DNA of 64,000 nt from Conus ventricosus (GCA_018398815.1 CM031602.1:102544683-102608682); one strand, 5' to 3'; positions 45,108 to 57,526 are shown, numbered from the stretch's first letter. Program-made: numbers and translations. Notes: generated by a model not told the origin, from the sequence alone.

Positions 45108-45470
45108 TTGTAGTTGTAGCCACTTTTTTCAGCGCCTCTTGTATTTCAGCTGCTGCACTGTTAAATTCTTTCTCATTGCATGACAGTTTAGATAATCTTT
45201 TGTTTATACCATTAGGTATGGTTTTTAAGATGGAGGTGGGTGGTTACTATTGATGTCTACGTAGACAGGTGTGTCATTAGGTTTTTTATATGGTTTGTAT
45301 GTATGATCCTTAAGGTCTAATGTTATGTCTAAATAATGTACTGTTTTTTGTTGGCTTCTACTGTGATTTTAGGTTATGGCTTTGAAAATTTTACAAAGTT
45401 CTTTTTTCTTGTTTTCAATGGTTTTTGGTTTATTGTTTAACGTGGCAAGACCGTCATCTCTGTATAAGCC
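45108..45470 (-). pseudogene. reverse transcriptase fragment with YRDDG box
   Basis: The minus strand reads [19 protein letters not shown] from 45,470, then [13 protein letters not shown], a slip, VHYLDITLDLKDHTYKPY, and KRLSKLSCNEKEFNSAA to about 45,108. The YxDD active-site box with Arg and the following strand (YLDITLDL) are typical of a reverse transcriptase palm. The upstream part is absent; it begins at a (TA)n stretch. I cannot place it firmly in a retroelement clade. Confidence 0.6.
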
Positions 45471-45923
45471 AACCTGTATATATATATGCAACTAACCACA
45501 AGGTCTTGTGGTACAACAACATACCTCTCACTGTGCGGGTCCTGTTTTAATCCCGAGTTCATACATGGTGGTTGCTACGCCCTGACGCCACGCTGTGACC
45601 CAAGCCCAGTGTAAATGTTCAGCTGGCCACTTAGTTCAACCAGGGACTCCATCCCCCCTCCCACCCCAGTAACCAGTACCAGATTCAACACAGGGCCTGT
45701 GACGTCCCTGGTAGCTTGCCATCGTCATTTATCCTCTTTCTGCATCTCCAATAGTCGCCCCACCTCCTCCCTCTCCAACAGTCGACCCCACCTCCTCCCA
45801 TCCCGACCTGTCTCGCCAGTGGACAATGGATGTGTGCAAGTGGCTGTGATTAGTGTACCTGTGTGTACCATGGCGAGTGTGTGAGCCGTGAACCTGCTGG
45901 GAAAGCTGGCTAATCAGCACGTC

Positions 45924-45925
<2 letters not shown>

Positions 45926-45980
<55 letters not shown>

Positions 45981-46022
45981 TGTGTGTGTGTGTGTGTGTG
46001 TGGTGCGTGCGTGCGTGCGTGC

Positions 46023-46107
<85 letters not shown>

Positions 46108-46108
46108 T
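45926..46108. repeat. (GT)n microsatellite with a GCGT core
   Basis: Almost uninterrupted GT/GCGT repeats of about 180 bp. All long reading frames across it (Cys-Val or Thr-His runs) are repeat artefacts. Confidence 0.95.
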
Positions 46109-46656
46109 GACTCTTCAGCAGACTTTCTTTCCCTGTGTTCCACTCAGGACGTCAACCAAACATCATGTGCCCAGCGCTCAACACATAGGCCGTGGTTAGC
46201 GCCTAACACGCCAACTTTGGCTATGTAGAGAATTTGTCTTTGGCACTGGCATGACTGAAGCTTTCTAATTGTTTCCGTGCAGTGCGGCACCAGGACCTAC
46301 AGCTATGGGGCCAACTACATGCTCCATGGCCCACTGTCACGAGTTTGTCACGAGGCCTACGACGTTTGACCCATCTAGGGTGGCGGAATTACTCATTTAT
46401 TTATTGTCGTTGCTGTTGTCGTGTATCCGTCCCTTAATGTGGCTTGTGGTGCGGTTGCACCTTGGTTGGTGTAGTTCAGCTCAACTTCGGTTTGCTTTCT
46501 CTCTCTCTCTCTCTAATTCCACTGCCCGTGCTATTCATCCTGCGGGTCCACGGGTGGTTGGTACCTTTCTCTCGAACTTGCTGTCGATCGGCCTCTCGCC
46601 TGTCTTTTTACCTGTCGCACGTGCTTCATTTCTTTTAGTTTGAAGTATGCTCACTC

Positions 46657-48659
46657 TGTGACGTAGCGTGGCATGTTGGCCGCCATCGCTGAGGGAGGTT
46701 AGCTCTTCACTCGAGCGGAAGATGTCTCTGGGAGCGCCTGCTCCAGTCTTGGTTCTTCACCGTATCATCGAAAGTACAGTCGGTACTTTCAATTCCTGCA
46801 GTCGGCCTGTAGGAGAGGGACATCACTTCTTCTTTTTCCGCATCTTCGCCTCTGTCCTCTCGACTGGACAGAGGGTAGAGAGAGTCGTTTGACCCGCCTC
46901 TTCTGGGTCACCCACGGGTAGCTGGTAAGCATCAGTTTCGTGGTTTGTTTGTTTTGGTTTGTTATTGTTAGTCGGCTTATTCTTCTCTTTTGCGAAATTT
47001 TCTTTTGTTTTCGAAATTGTAAGAGAAATATTGTGCGAGACCTTTTCTCTGTTAATTCAATCTTTAACCTGGCCATTCTAAATTATTTCCAAAATTCTTT
47101 CTCCTGTTTATGCATCTGGTGATGCGGTAGTCGGTGGGGATGGGGGAGAGCCTGGTGATTCAGGGTTGGAACTTGCTTGGTCTCGCTCGTTCGCCCCTGT
47201 CACATTCGCCGGACTCTTATCCTTCGGCCACCGTCTGTTTGTGTGTGCAAGGAGAACGAGTTTTATGTTCGCGAGCGTGCATACGCATGATTTGTCGTTC
47301 GGATGCGTGGTTGGAGATTTGTGTTATTTTGAAATGTGGCTATAAAATGTGACAATTATGCCATTGAATTATTATTTGCAAATGTGGTGGCAGTTATAAA
47401 GCGATGGTCGCTGTGTTGGTTATTTCCTAAGAAAGGCAAATGTTAAACGTGAGTGAGAGAAGGGTGAAGATAATTCATATTTGTTTTATAACCTGTTGAT
47501 TTAATGCAGTCTTTTACCTGCATCGTGTGAGAAGACCCTAGTGAACATTCCTGATTCGATGGTTTACTGTGTTATGCTCAGGTCTGTGTTGAGCTGGGAT
47601 TATTGGTGCCTTTAGTAGACTTCCCCTCGCCCATCATGCGAGTGGCTGTTAAGATTTAACAGCATGGGTCAGACTGTACTGACAGCGGGGTTCCAGTACC
47701 CTTCCTCCTTCCTTCTTCCTTCCCTCCCTTTCTTCTCTCCTCCCAGCTACGTTTCCCCCCCCCCCCCTCCCGGGGGCTTCACCCGGAGTCTGGACTGGAT
47801 GGTGCCACGTGCTGGTTGAGGCCACGCTCTGGCTGGGACCACGGACTGGATGGTGCCACGTGCTGGTTGAGGCCACGCTCTGGCTGGGACCACGGACTGG
47901 ATGGTGCCACGTGCTGGTTGAGGCCACGCTCTGGCTGAGACCACGGACTGGATGGTGCCACGTGCTGGTTGAGGTCACGCTCTGGCTGGGACCGCGGACT
48001 GGATGGTGCCACGCACTGGTCGAGGCCACGCTCTGGTCGGGACCGCGGACTGGTAGAGGAGCCCGCCGTCTTGACTGGCCGGCCCTGACCCCCGTCCAGG
48101 ACCTCCAGTAACAGCGCCACGTTCCCCCCCCCCCCCCCCCCCCTCCGGGACGCGCTCTTCACTGCCTGCTTGTGTCGAGGGTGTCGGCTTTGAGCGACTC
48201 CCTTCAAGAACCAATCCGGTTCGGAGCACCTAGTGCGACAGGGTGCTCCCAGTAGACTTGACGGAGGCAGGGGTGTGGAGGCATTCTAGGGTGTGGGAAG
48301 GGATGGATGCTGGAAATGTTTCTTTATAATTGTGTATATGTCATATGTGCTGGAATGCCGTAATTGCGATTGTGTACGTCGTATGGTGAAATGTTTATTT
48401 ATCATTGTGCATGTTGTGTGTGTTGGAGTGCTTGATTGTGATTGTGCATGTTGTGTGCGTTGGAATGCTTGATTGTGATTGTGCATGTTGTGTGTGTTGG
48501 AATGCTTATTTATGACTGTGTGTGTTGGTGTGAATAAATGGGGTGTTGTATCGTAATCTTTCTCGTGTGGGCTCTTGCGAGGCGTGTGAGGTCAGTCACT
48601 CCTTCACTCCCATCTAGACCGATCCTGTCAGGGCAGACCTCCAGGGGTCGGTCGTGACA
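46657..48659. other. possible solo LTR (weak)
   Basis: Begins TGTGACGTAGCGTGGC and ends GGTCGGTCGTGACA, with the same TGTGACGTAGC opening as the LTR at 60,373. A TATAAAA lies at 47,341 and AATAAAT at 48,532. No matching target duplication was found (CACTC before, CCCAC after), and no primer site follows. Could be coincidence. Confidence 0.25.
47792..48055. repeat. 51-bp minisatellite
   Basis: Five units of exactly 51 bp (starts at 47,792, 47,843, 47,894, 47,945, 47,996) opening GGACTGGATGGTGCCACGTG. Since 51 is divisible by 3, frames stay open across it without implying a gene. A run of C follows the array at 48,125-48,143. Confidence 0.9.
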
Positions 48660-48866
48660 CCCACAACAGCATGTTTCACTGGACAATGCCCTTGAAAAAC
48701 AATCAACACACAGCAGACCCCATACAAAATAAATTGTGTCTCAGCAAAAACATATGTCACATTGGAGGTATGTCCTTTATCACAGATATGTAGGTAAATA
48801 TGCACCAACAAGCCGTACTACAACATGGACCAACTATCGACCCCATTACAGACCTCACAGTGAAAT

Positions 48867-49226
48867 GTGTCCCACTGTGGGTTTCGCATGTCCCATCCCA
48901 TCAGATTTGTTCCAGTCTACACCAGGGATACGGGCTGGTCTGAAAAAAAAGCTAAAATACATATCTATGATACAACACGCAATATTCTGGTTCAGGGAAG
49001 GGCATGTGAGGACTGGGTGGACAGTGAAATCAAAACGTTGCGTGCTATTGTACACACAATGGCCACAGACACTGTCTGCCCTCAACTCCTGTCAGTGACA
49101 GACTTACGTCAGCGGGACCACTTCACTTCAATGGCCATTCTGACCAATGGCGATGCTAAATCAGCTGCACACACTAACGTCGTACCAGGGGAGATCATCG
49201 ACATGGGAAAGATTGAAGTGTGTTGA
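48867..49226 (+). CDS. unrecognised ORF, possibly from a retroelement
   Basis: A 119-codon frame with non-repetitive composition, containing KAKIHIYDTTRNILVQGRA and EDWVDSEIKTLRAIV. I have an impression of similar strand-loop segments in first ORFs of invertebrate retroelements, but cannot name a family. Downstream (49,220-49,860) overlapping Ser/Pro/Thr-rich frames may be its broken continuation. Confidence 0.3.
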   Translation: MSHCGFRMSHPIRFVPVYTRDTGWSEKKAKIHIYDTTRNILVQGRACEDWVDSEIKTLRAIVHTMATDTVCPQLLSVTDLRQRDHFTSMAILTNGDAKSAAHTNVVPGEIIDMGKIEVC

Positions 49227-49884
49227 CAGAGAGACCGGATGTGTACCTGGACTCTCTATATGAACCCCCCTCCACTCCCAGTTCAAAGCTGCCGTGTTCC
49301 ACTTCCCTCCCCATCTACCCACGCTCGTCTCTCAACCAGTGTGTCCAGCCAGCCTGCTTTCTGCTTCCTCTCCCCATCCTCAGTACCACACCACAGAGGA
49401 ACAAGAAAGCTGGGCTTTCAAACCATGGCCTCCTCGACACAAGACAACGATGACGCCATTCCCTCCACAACAGAATATGCCGATACAAAAAGTAGTGCGT
49501 GTGTCACCCAAAACATCCTTCCACATTGTACCGTCCTTCCTCCAATGCTCCTCAAATACCAAACCTGATCCATCCAGCAACAGTGGGCTCATTTCTCACT
49601 CCCACTCCAATGACTCATCAACATCTGTTATCTCAAAACACATCGTTCCCTCAGAAGTCATCCATTTCCCAACAACCCAGGCAAACGCAGAAAAAACAAA
49701 CACCAGCTATCTGACAATTCTTCTTCTCCTCTCTCATCAAGCCTACCTTTCATCTCATTTCTCCTCCTCCATGACCCCTGTCCCACCAGTCACCTCTCAG
49801 AACTCATTCCCCCACAAACTACGGTCTCTTCCCTTTCCGCCTACCCCCACAAGAACCTGAGGACCACCTTCAATAGGAACAAGC

Positions 49885-50100
49885 GTTTACAGTTTTAAAA
49901 AGTGTGGTGTAATGTCAGCATGTGTTTACGCAGGTATGTGATATACTAATGTGTGTAATTGTACAAAAAAATATTAATACTTGTGTATTGAAGGGTTTAC
50001 AGTTTTACGAGTGTGATGTAACATCAGCATGTGTTTTGCAGGTATGCTATGTGTCCTTGTGTGTCATTCAAAAAGAAATATTAATAATCTTTACAAGGGA
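49885..50100. repeat. tandem duplication, period 110 bp
   Basis: GTTTACAGTTTTA..AGTGTG recurs at 49,885 and 49,995, with matching GTCAGCATGTGTTT/ATCAGCATGTGTTT and AATATTAATA blocks in each unit. Confidence 0.8.
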
Positions 50101-50344
50101 GAAAAGAGGGGGTGGAGGGGGGGGGGGTAGGACTGTGACCACGTTACACACATTGCTGACAGTAAGAAAAAAGCACAGCCTTCCGTGTGTTGAAGGAAGA
50201 CAGTGGATTAAAGTGACTCCAATCCTCGTAGAAAAAAATGGCAAACACAACAAAATGGAATTGGGGGACATTTTGCATCAGGAAGCACATGGTGGTGGAC
50301 TGTAACAATTTTCTTTAATCAAAATTATATCTGACTGAGAAACT

Positions 50345-50348
50345 CTTT

Positions 50349-50390
<42 letters not shown>

Positions 50391-50411
50391 TTTCTCTCTC
50401 TCTCTCTCTCT

Positions 50412-50444
<33 letters not shown>
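50345..50444. repeat. (CT)n microsatellite
   Basis: About 100 bp of CT repeats with few interruptions, 30 bp upstream of a sequence (50,478-50,600) repeated at 54,566-54,700. Confidence 0.95.
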
Positions 50445-50448
<4 letters not shown>

Positions 50449-50477
50449 TATATCGTAGTCTCTAGTGTAAATAAATG

Positions 50478-50600
50478 ATGCGTGAGCACGCTAAGAACCT
50501 CCTGTAGTATAGACAAAGAATCAGTGAAACTTGTCACGGGTGTGTTACATAACTTAACTTCTGCCTGGTGTCATATTCATTACCCTTTTGTATTGAATAT
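50478..50600 (+). repeat. dispersed repeat, 5' piece of the non-LTR copies
   Basis: GATGCGTGAGCACGCTAAGA through TGTATTGA matches 54,566-54,700, the segment leading into the first non-LTR copy. A (GT)n tract takes over after it. Confidence 0.7.
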
Positions 50601-50601
50601 T

Positions 50602-50740
50602 GTTGTGTGTGTGTGTGTGTGTGTGGTGTGTGGTGTGTGTGGGGGGTGTGTGTGTGTGTGTGTGTGTGTGTGCACGCGTGCGTGCGTGCGTGCGTGCTTG
50701 CATGCGGGGCGTGCGTGCGTGCGTGCGGCTGCGTGTGTGT

Positions 50741-50787
<47 letters not shown>

Positions 50788-50801
50788 TGTGTGTGTGTTT
50801 G
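50602..50801. repeat. (GT)n microsatellite with GCGT/GGGG interruptions
   Basis: About 200 bp of GT/GCGT repeat. The overlapping Cys-Val open frames are artefacts. Confidence 0.95.
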
Positions 50802-51819
50802 TCAGTACAAAAAATTGAGTTAATCTGACAATAAATTGGTTTCAGTCAGTCAGTCTGTGTGTTGTGTGTGTTGTTCACAATTGCTTGTAAAATTAATTTC
50901 TGCCTGTTTTTTTTTCTTCATATTCACTGTCCTTATGCATTGGAGATTGTTGTGTTGTGTGTGCAGTATATGGACACGTGTGTTTGTATACAAGTGTATC
51001 CTCACTATATTCGTTTCCGTTCCCCCAAATGATTGATCATCTTTTTCGTGCTACAGGAAGACGGGCTACGTACTGGACCTCTGATTGTGAAACCTTATAT
51101 GATGTACCCACTATACTTTATAATAAAGACAAGCCCTTTCATATGTTTGGCTTTACTGTATCAGGACTTTCAGTATTGTCCCTGATATCACTGTCTTAAT
51201 CTCTGGCTACAAAACTCTACTCAGCGATCCTACGGAATCCAAATCTATGGGCATTTTAAATCTACCTTCATGAAATGTAGATGCTCGACGTTTATATGAA
51301 CTTGAAAGTTTTAGAATTGGAGCTGTTTTAGTTATTTAATCACGTTGAAGTCAATGAAAAACATCAAAAATCGGATTTGTGTATCAAAACCCCACAGAAA
51401 ATGCTGATTAGCTGAACAAGCTTAGGGACATATGATAAGATAAGACTTTTTTTGTAAAATGTATCCCAAAGTATAGATATCCCCAGCCAAAGTAACCCCC
51501 ACTACCCAAAACATTAATCAACCACATCTATCTCTCTGAACCACATTACTGTCATAGTGAAATGTGTGCCTTTGAATGGTGCAGCGACCACTTTCCAGTA
51601 TGCTTAGTGAAAACGAAGTGGAATCAAACCGTGTAAAACCGGCCACAAACATATCACTTGCAGATCTTTTGGACAATTCCACGGGGAAATATTTTTCGTA
51701 CTGCCCTCGTGAACTCCCTTCTCATAAATGTTCAAAATTTTACACTGATCCAGAGAAAGCGCTAGAGTTCTGGCGACACACGTTTAATTTCTGTTTATGA
51801 CAAGCATGCTCCAGTCAAA
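50802..51819. other. unassigned region
   Basis: No recognised gene. A 74-codon frame at 51,576-51,800 has normal composition (ends PEKALEFWRHTFNFCL) but is not recognised. The 50,890-50,965 part loosely repeats 50,555-50,620. Confidence 0.35.
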
Positions 51820-53065
51820 TGTGTACAGTGAAACAATGTGCTAAACCCACAATGGATAAACTGATGAACTACACAGTGAAACACGTGCTAAACCACAATG
51901 AATGACTGATGAACTACACAGTAAAACACTGTGCTCAACCACAGTGGATGACTGATGAACTATACGCTTACAATGAAACACAGTGCTCCAACCACAATGG
52001 ATGACTGAGAACTACACGCTGTACAGTGAAACATTGTGCTAAACCCACAGTGGATGACTGATGAACTACACGCTGTACAGTGAAACACTGTGCAAAAACC
52101 AAAATGGATGACTGATGAACTACACGCTGTACAGTGAAAAACTGGGGCTCAACACAATGGATGACTGATTAACTACACGCTGTACAGTGAAACACTGTGC
52201 TCAACCACAGTGGATGACTGATGAACTACCCGCTGCACAGTGAAACACTGTGCTCAACCAAAATGGATGACTGATGAACAAACGCTGTACAGTGAAACAT
52301 TGTGCTCAACCACAGTGGATGACTGATGAACTACACGCCTTACAGTGAAACACTGTGCTCAAACACAATGGATGACTGATTAACTACACGCTGTACAGTG
52401 AAACATGCTCAACCACAATGGATGACTGATGAACTACACGGGTGAAACACGTGCTCAACCACAGGGGAAATGACTGATGAACTACACAGTGAAAACACTG
52501 TGCTCAACCACAATGGATGACTGTTGAACTACACAGTGAAGCACTGTGCTCAACCACAATGGATGACTGATGAATACACAGTAAAACACTGTGCTCAACC
52601 ACAACGGAGGACTGATAACTACACGCTGTACACAATGGATGATGATGAACTCCCACAGTAAAGCACTGTGCTCAACCACAAGGGAAATGACTGATGAACT
52701 ACACGTTACAGTGAAACCTGTGTTCAACCACAAGGGATGACTGATGAACTACACGCTGTACAGTGAAACACTGTGCTCACCACAGTGGATGACTGATAAA
52801 ACTACACGCTGTACATGAAACACTGTGCTCAACCACAATGGAAGACTGAGGAACTACACGCTGTACAGTGAAACACTGTGCTCAACCACAATGGATGACT
52901 CATGAACTACACGCTGTACAGTGAAGCACTGTGCTCAACCACAATGGATAAACTCATGAACTACACGCGTACAGTGAAACACTGTGCTCAACACAATGGA
53001 TGACTGAGGAATACACAGTGAAACACTGTGCTCACCACAATGGATGACTGATGAACTACACGCAG
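51820..53065. repeat. satellite block 1, 53-bp units with a 46-bp variant
   Basis: About 24 units built on TACAGTGAAACACTGTGCTC, AACCACAATGGATGACTGAT and GAACTACACGCTG. Many units lack a 7-bp piece (CGCTGTA), giving 46 bp. Single-base indels are frequent. AGTGAAACACT and CACTGTG give small internal palindromes. Confidence 0.9.
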
Positions 53066-53091
53066 CCTGTTTCCCACACAGCCATCTCCTT

Positions 53092-54045
53092 GCAGCAGAA
53101 GGGAAGTCGACAGATTTACAAGCGATGGAAAAAAGCCAATCCACTCAAACAAGCAGAAGGGAAGGGTCGGACAGATTTACAAGCGATGGAAAAAAGGCAT
53201 TTCACTCAAACAAGCAGAAGGGAATTTCGGACAGATTTACAAGCGATGGAAAAAAGCCAATTCACTCAAACAAGCAGAAGGGAAGTGGGACAGATTTACA
53301 AGCGATGGAAAAACCCAAAAATTCACTCAAACAAGCAGAAGGGAAGTCGGATAGATTTAGAAGCGATGGAAAAAAGCCAATTCACTCAACAGCAAAAGGG
53401 GAAGTCGGACAGATTTAGAAGCGATGGAAAAAAGCCAATTCACTCAAACAAGCAAAAGGGGAAAAGTCGGGCAGAATTACAAGCGATGGAAAAAAGCCAA
53501 TTCACTCAAACAAGCAGAAGGGAAGTCGGGCAGATTTACAAGCGAGGGAAAAAAAGCCATTTCACTCAAACAAGCAGAAGGGAAGTCGGACAGATTTACA
53601 AGCGATGGAAAAAAAGCCATTTCACTCAAACAGCAGAAGTGAAGTCGGGCAGATTTACAAGCGATGGAAAAAACCATTTCACTCAACAAGCAGAAGTGAA
53701 GTCGGACAGATTTACAAGCGATGGAAAAAAGCCAATTCACTCAAACAAGCAGAAGGGAAGTCGGATAGATTTACAAGCGATGGAAAAAGCCATTTCACTC
53801 AAACAAGCAGAAGGGAAGTCGGACAGATTTCAAGCGATGGAAAAAAGCCATTTCACTCAAACAAGCAGAAGGAAGTCGGAACAGATTTAAAAGCGATGGA
53901 AAAAAAGCCAATTCACTCAAACAAGCAGAAGGGAAGTCGGACAGATTTACACGCGTTGGAAAAAATCCAATTCACTCAAACAAGCAGAGGGGAAGTCGGG
54001 CAGATTTACAAGCGATGGAAAAAAACCCAAATTCACTCAAACAAG
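53092..54045. repeat. satellite block 2, 59-bp units
   Basis: About 16 units with the cores AAGTCGGACAGATTTACAAG, CGATGGAAAAAAGCCAATTC and ACTCAAACAAGCAGAAG. It follows block 1 after 27 bp. A TTGCAG directly precedes the first unit. The long Ser/Lys-rich frames inside are products of the repeat. Confidence 0.9.
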
Positions 54046-54565
54046 CAGCATTTTTTTTTCTTGAACTAGTATCTAACAAACAAAACTCGACGTTCACTGG
54101 AAAGCAATAAATGAACTTACCAATGAAACTTCACAGCCAAAGACAAGTCCCATCACCCGCATAACACCAAATGAACTCAACAAACAGTTTGCGGGAATTG
54201 CAGAACGCATTGTCAAAGAAACGAGTCGAAGAACACAAAAACTATAAAACTTCTGCACTGCAAAAACATTCCCTTTAGGTCCACCATTTTCGCCTATGCA
54301 AGCTAGTGGTATTTACCTACGTGTATGCCATTTAAAACAGACTTGAAGTATCGGACCCTTTACGGCATTAATGATAAATTCTGAAACTATCAGCACCCCT
54401 TGTAATGTGGAACACTTACACTATATTCATAATATATGCACTGATAAGCGATAAGTCTCATTTTTCCGCACAGTTCAAACTGTAAAAGAGATACCCATTC
54501 TCAGATCTGGAGACAAATTTTTGAGCATCAATTCTGTTTATGACAAGCAGTCCTAGGGGTACCTA

Positions 54566-55735
54566 AAAGATGCGTGAGCACGCTAAGAAACCTCCTGTAG
54601 TGTAGACAAAGCGCAGTTTAAAACTTGTCACAGGTGTGTTACAAAACCTTACTCTGCCCGCTGTTCATATTCATTATCCTTTTGTATTGACCTAAATCAA
54701 TTTGGCCAGTTCTGTCCAAGCCCCTTTGGGAAAAACACAAAAATAAACACCCACACCACCATCATGACCTCTGCAATCTACTAAATGAACTTCAAATCAG
54801 GATTCAGGGGGAAAACGTTCTTGTCATACAGCACTTACAAACCTAGTAGAGCAAAGGCTAATCAGTGTTAAATGAAAATAGATACTGTTGAGCACTGCTT
54901 GTTGATTTTGGAAAGACTTTTGATATAAATGGCAACGAATAATCATGCAGAAAACATTATCGAATGGTATACAGGGAAACACCTTCCAACTGATACATCA
55001 TCCCTAGAAGACTGTCGACAGGCCGTTTGTGTCAACTCATCACAGGAAGTTATCTACCTGACATGGCGTACCCCAGCGTTCTGCGTTAGGCCCGTTGCTG
55101 TTCTCAGATTATATGAATGATCTCTCTCTCTATGTTGAGGATTTATGTGAACTCTTTTGTGATGATACCACTGTCCACACAAGCAGCTCCAGCTTAGAAT
55201 TTGTTTTCCCCTTCGTTACAAATAAAATGCCGACGTCTTATGTGATTGGTGGAATGTATATCATATGCACTGCATCCTAATAAAACAAAACTGAACTGAT
55301 AACAAAGGGAAAGAAGACAAACTATAACCACGCAGCCTCCGTCTGTTTTTTCCCCCCAATAATCAGGAAGCTGCGTGGGGATAGCCATTGAGGTTTAGGT
55401 GTACATATTTATAATACTCTTCCCTTGTCTTATTACTTGCACAATTTATGTAAATCAATATCAAGACAGACATATCAGCTGTAGAGGATCAATCATTTTT
55501 AAACCTTTATGCTAGAAAAATTAGCATACATGCGCATATTCTCTCTTCAATCAATAATTATTCAGCACTATTTGGGCTATCCTAGTGCTAAAGTAATTAA
55601 AAACCCCTTACCAGTGTCTACAAAGAGCACTTAAAACAGTTCTTTTTAAACCGTGAGGTCTTAGTAAAGGTGACTATACTAAAGCAGGGGCTTCTCCACT
55701 AAAATATATAGTGCTGTCAACAAATGTTTGCTGAT
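54566..55735 (+). mobile_element. truncated non-LTR retrotransposon, copy 1
   Basis: It matches 59,308-60,372 from about 54,652, with mostly single-base indel differences. It contains a broken reverse transcriptase. Homology ends near 55,735, where the flanking unique sequence begins. Confidence 0.75.
54770..55330 (+). pseudogene. non-LTR reverse transcriptase fragment, copy 1
   Basis: Segments LLNEL..SGFRG, LDFGKTFDI (position of the first catalytic Asp, about 54,905-54,925), PLLFSDYMNDLSLYV (about 55,092-55,133) and FCDDTTVHTS (about 55,157-55,187) follow the usual order of a CR1/Jockey-like reverse transcriptase. FCDD stands where FADD is common. Frameshifts and missing flanks make it a pseudogene. 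Confidence 0.75.
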
Positions 55736-55950
55736 GCAAAACAATTCATTGGTTTAGCCCCACAATCTCTTCAGTCTAAATTTCACATAAACCCTAGCTA
55801 TCCAAACCCAAAATTTCCCGATTTCCACACCTAGAAAAGGACCTGTTTAAAAGCAAGCTGTTCCTACTCTGGTAGTGTTGTTTGGAATTCATTCCACTAC
55901 ATTTCCGATGCACTCAAAATGCAGAATCCTTCTGGGAAGTACTAATTAAA

Positions 55951-56702
55951 ACATTTCACGGCAGATAATCACTGTTAGAGAAAAAACTGATTACACATTT
56001 CACAGCAGATAATCACTGTTAGAGACAACTGATTACACATTTCACGCAGATAATCACTGTTAGAGACAAAATGATTACATATTTCACAGCAGATACTCAC
56101 TGTTAGAGACAACTGATTACACATTTTTACAGCAGAAATCACTGTTAGAGACAAAATGATTACACATTTCACAGCAGATAATCACTCTTAGAGACAAACT
56201 GATTACACATTTCACAGCAGATAATCACTGTTAGAGACATCTGATGGGACATTTCACCCGCAGATAATCACTGTTAGAGACAACTGATTACACATTTCAC
56301 AGCAGATAAACACTGTTAGAGACAACTGAAATTTCACATTTCACAGCAGATAATCACTGTTAGAGACAACTGATTACACATTTCACAGCAGATAATCACT
56401 GTTGAGACAACTGATTACACATTTCACAGCAGATAATCACTGTAAGAGACAACTGATTACATATTTCACGCAGAAATCACTGTTAGAGACAACGGATTAC
56501 ACATTTCACAGCAGATAATCACTCTTGAGACAACTGATTAACATTTCACAGCAGATAATTTACTGTTAGAGACAAGTGATTGCACATTTCACAGCAGATA
56601 ATCACTGTTAGAGACAACTGATTACACATTTCACAGCAGATAATCACTGTTAGAGACAACTGATTACACATTTCACAGCAGATAATCACTGTTAGAGACA
56701 AA
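55951..56702. repeat. satellite block 3, 42-bp units
   Basis: About 18 units of CAGCAGATAATCACTGTTAG followed by AGACAACTGATTACACATTT, with point indels. Unrelated in sequence to blocks 1 and 2. Confidence 0.9.
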
Positions 56703-57383
56703 ATGCTGTACCACGGCACACCTCCTGTTTCGCTACGTACCTAAATGTTACTCACTTCCCAACCTTTTATTTTCTAACCCGATAATGATAAATGACAGAT
56801 AGCTTACCCTTTGGTTTTTCAAGATTGCAGTTATTCCAAATTCCAGATTCCCAACCTAGAACAGACTGCTAAGGAGGTTGTGACAGCAGAGTCACTGGAC
56901 TGGGTTCAAGTCCAGGCTGGCCCCCCATCTCTAGAATCTGAAACAACCACCCCTCTTCCCATCATCCCCCCCAACCCCTTAAACCCTTCCTCCCACCACT
57001 ATTCCCTACAAACCCCCCCCCCCCCCCCTCTGCCTCCTTCCCAGTACAAATCCTCAAACAATATTTGACAATCTCCCCAAACTACGACATAACCATTAAA
57101 AAAATGATGTTGGTTTTATAAAGAAGGAAGAAGAAGACGAAAAAGAAGAAGAAGAATTACATCATGATGAGTGAGTGTCATGGTCACTGATTTTATTGGT
57201 GCATATCACTAATTGATTGATATCATCATACGATTCATTTATGGTTAGCTCTGCAACTACATAGTGATAAATCTGTGTTCTGATTACTGTTGAATGTATT
57301 GGTGCATTGTTGTCTTTATTCAAAATCCATAGCAATATTTAGTACATGATTTTTTAGAAGAGAAAATAATTAAAGTATAAAAA
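56703..57383. other. unassigned region
   Basis: An 85-codon Pro/Ser-rich frame (56,811-57,068) spans a poly-C run and is not recognised. The remainder is A/T-rich with a GAA-rich stretch at 57,120-57,155. Confidence 0.3.
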
Positions 57384-57526
57384 TTCTCTCTTCCCCCTTT
57401 TCTCTCTCTCTTCTCTCTCTTCCTCTCTCTCTCTCTCTTCCCTTCCTCTTCTTCTCCTCTCTCTCTCTCTCTCTCTCTCTCCCCTCTCTCTCTCTCTCTC
57501 TTTTCTCTCTCTCTCTCTCTCTCCCC
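57384..57526. repeat. (CT)n microsatellite
   Basis: About 140 bp of CT repeats with CTTC interruptions. Confidence 0.95.

Noticed and set aside
45888..46228. Cys-Val and Thr-His rich frames as cysteine-rich peptide genes
   Set aside because: They are translations of the (GT)n microsatellite; the same holds for 50,482-50,828.
47649..48207. Frames with regular WHHPVRGPSQS peptides
   Set aside because: They are produced by the 51-bp minisatellite, and are open on both strands because 51 is a multiple of three.
49294..49860. 188-codon Ser/Pro/Thr-rich frame as a host gene
   Set aside because: Composition is low-complexity and overlapping frames look alike. At most a continuation of the unrecognised ORF at 48,867.
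53051..53890. A 279-codon Ser/Lys/Gln-rich open frame, and overlapping frames, as a repetitive secreted protein gene
   Set aside because: It lies wholly within the 59-bp satellite block. Frames switch with each indel, and equally long frames exist in other registers.
51820..56702. Satellite blocks as a CRISPR-like array
   Set aside because: Units are contiguous and homogeneous with no unique spacers, and the context is an animal genome.
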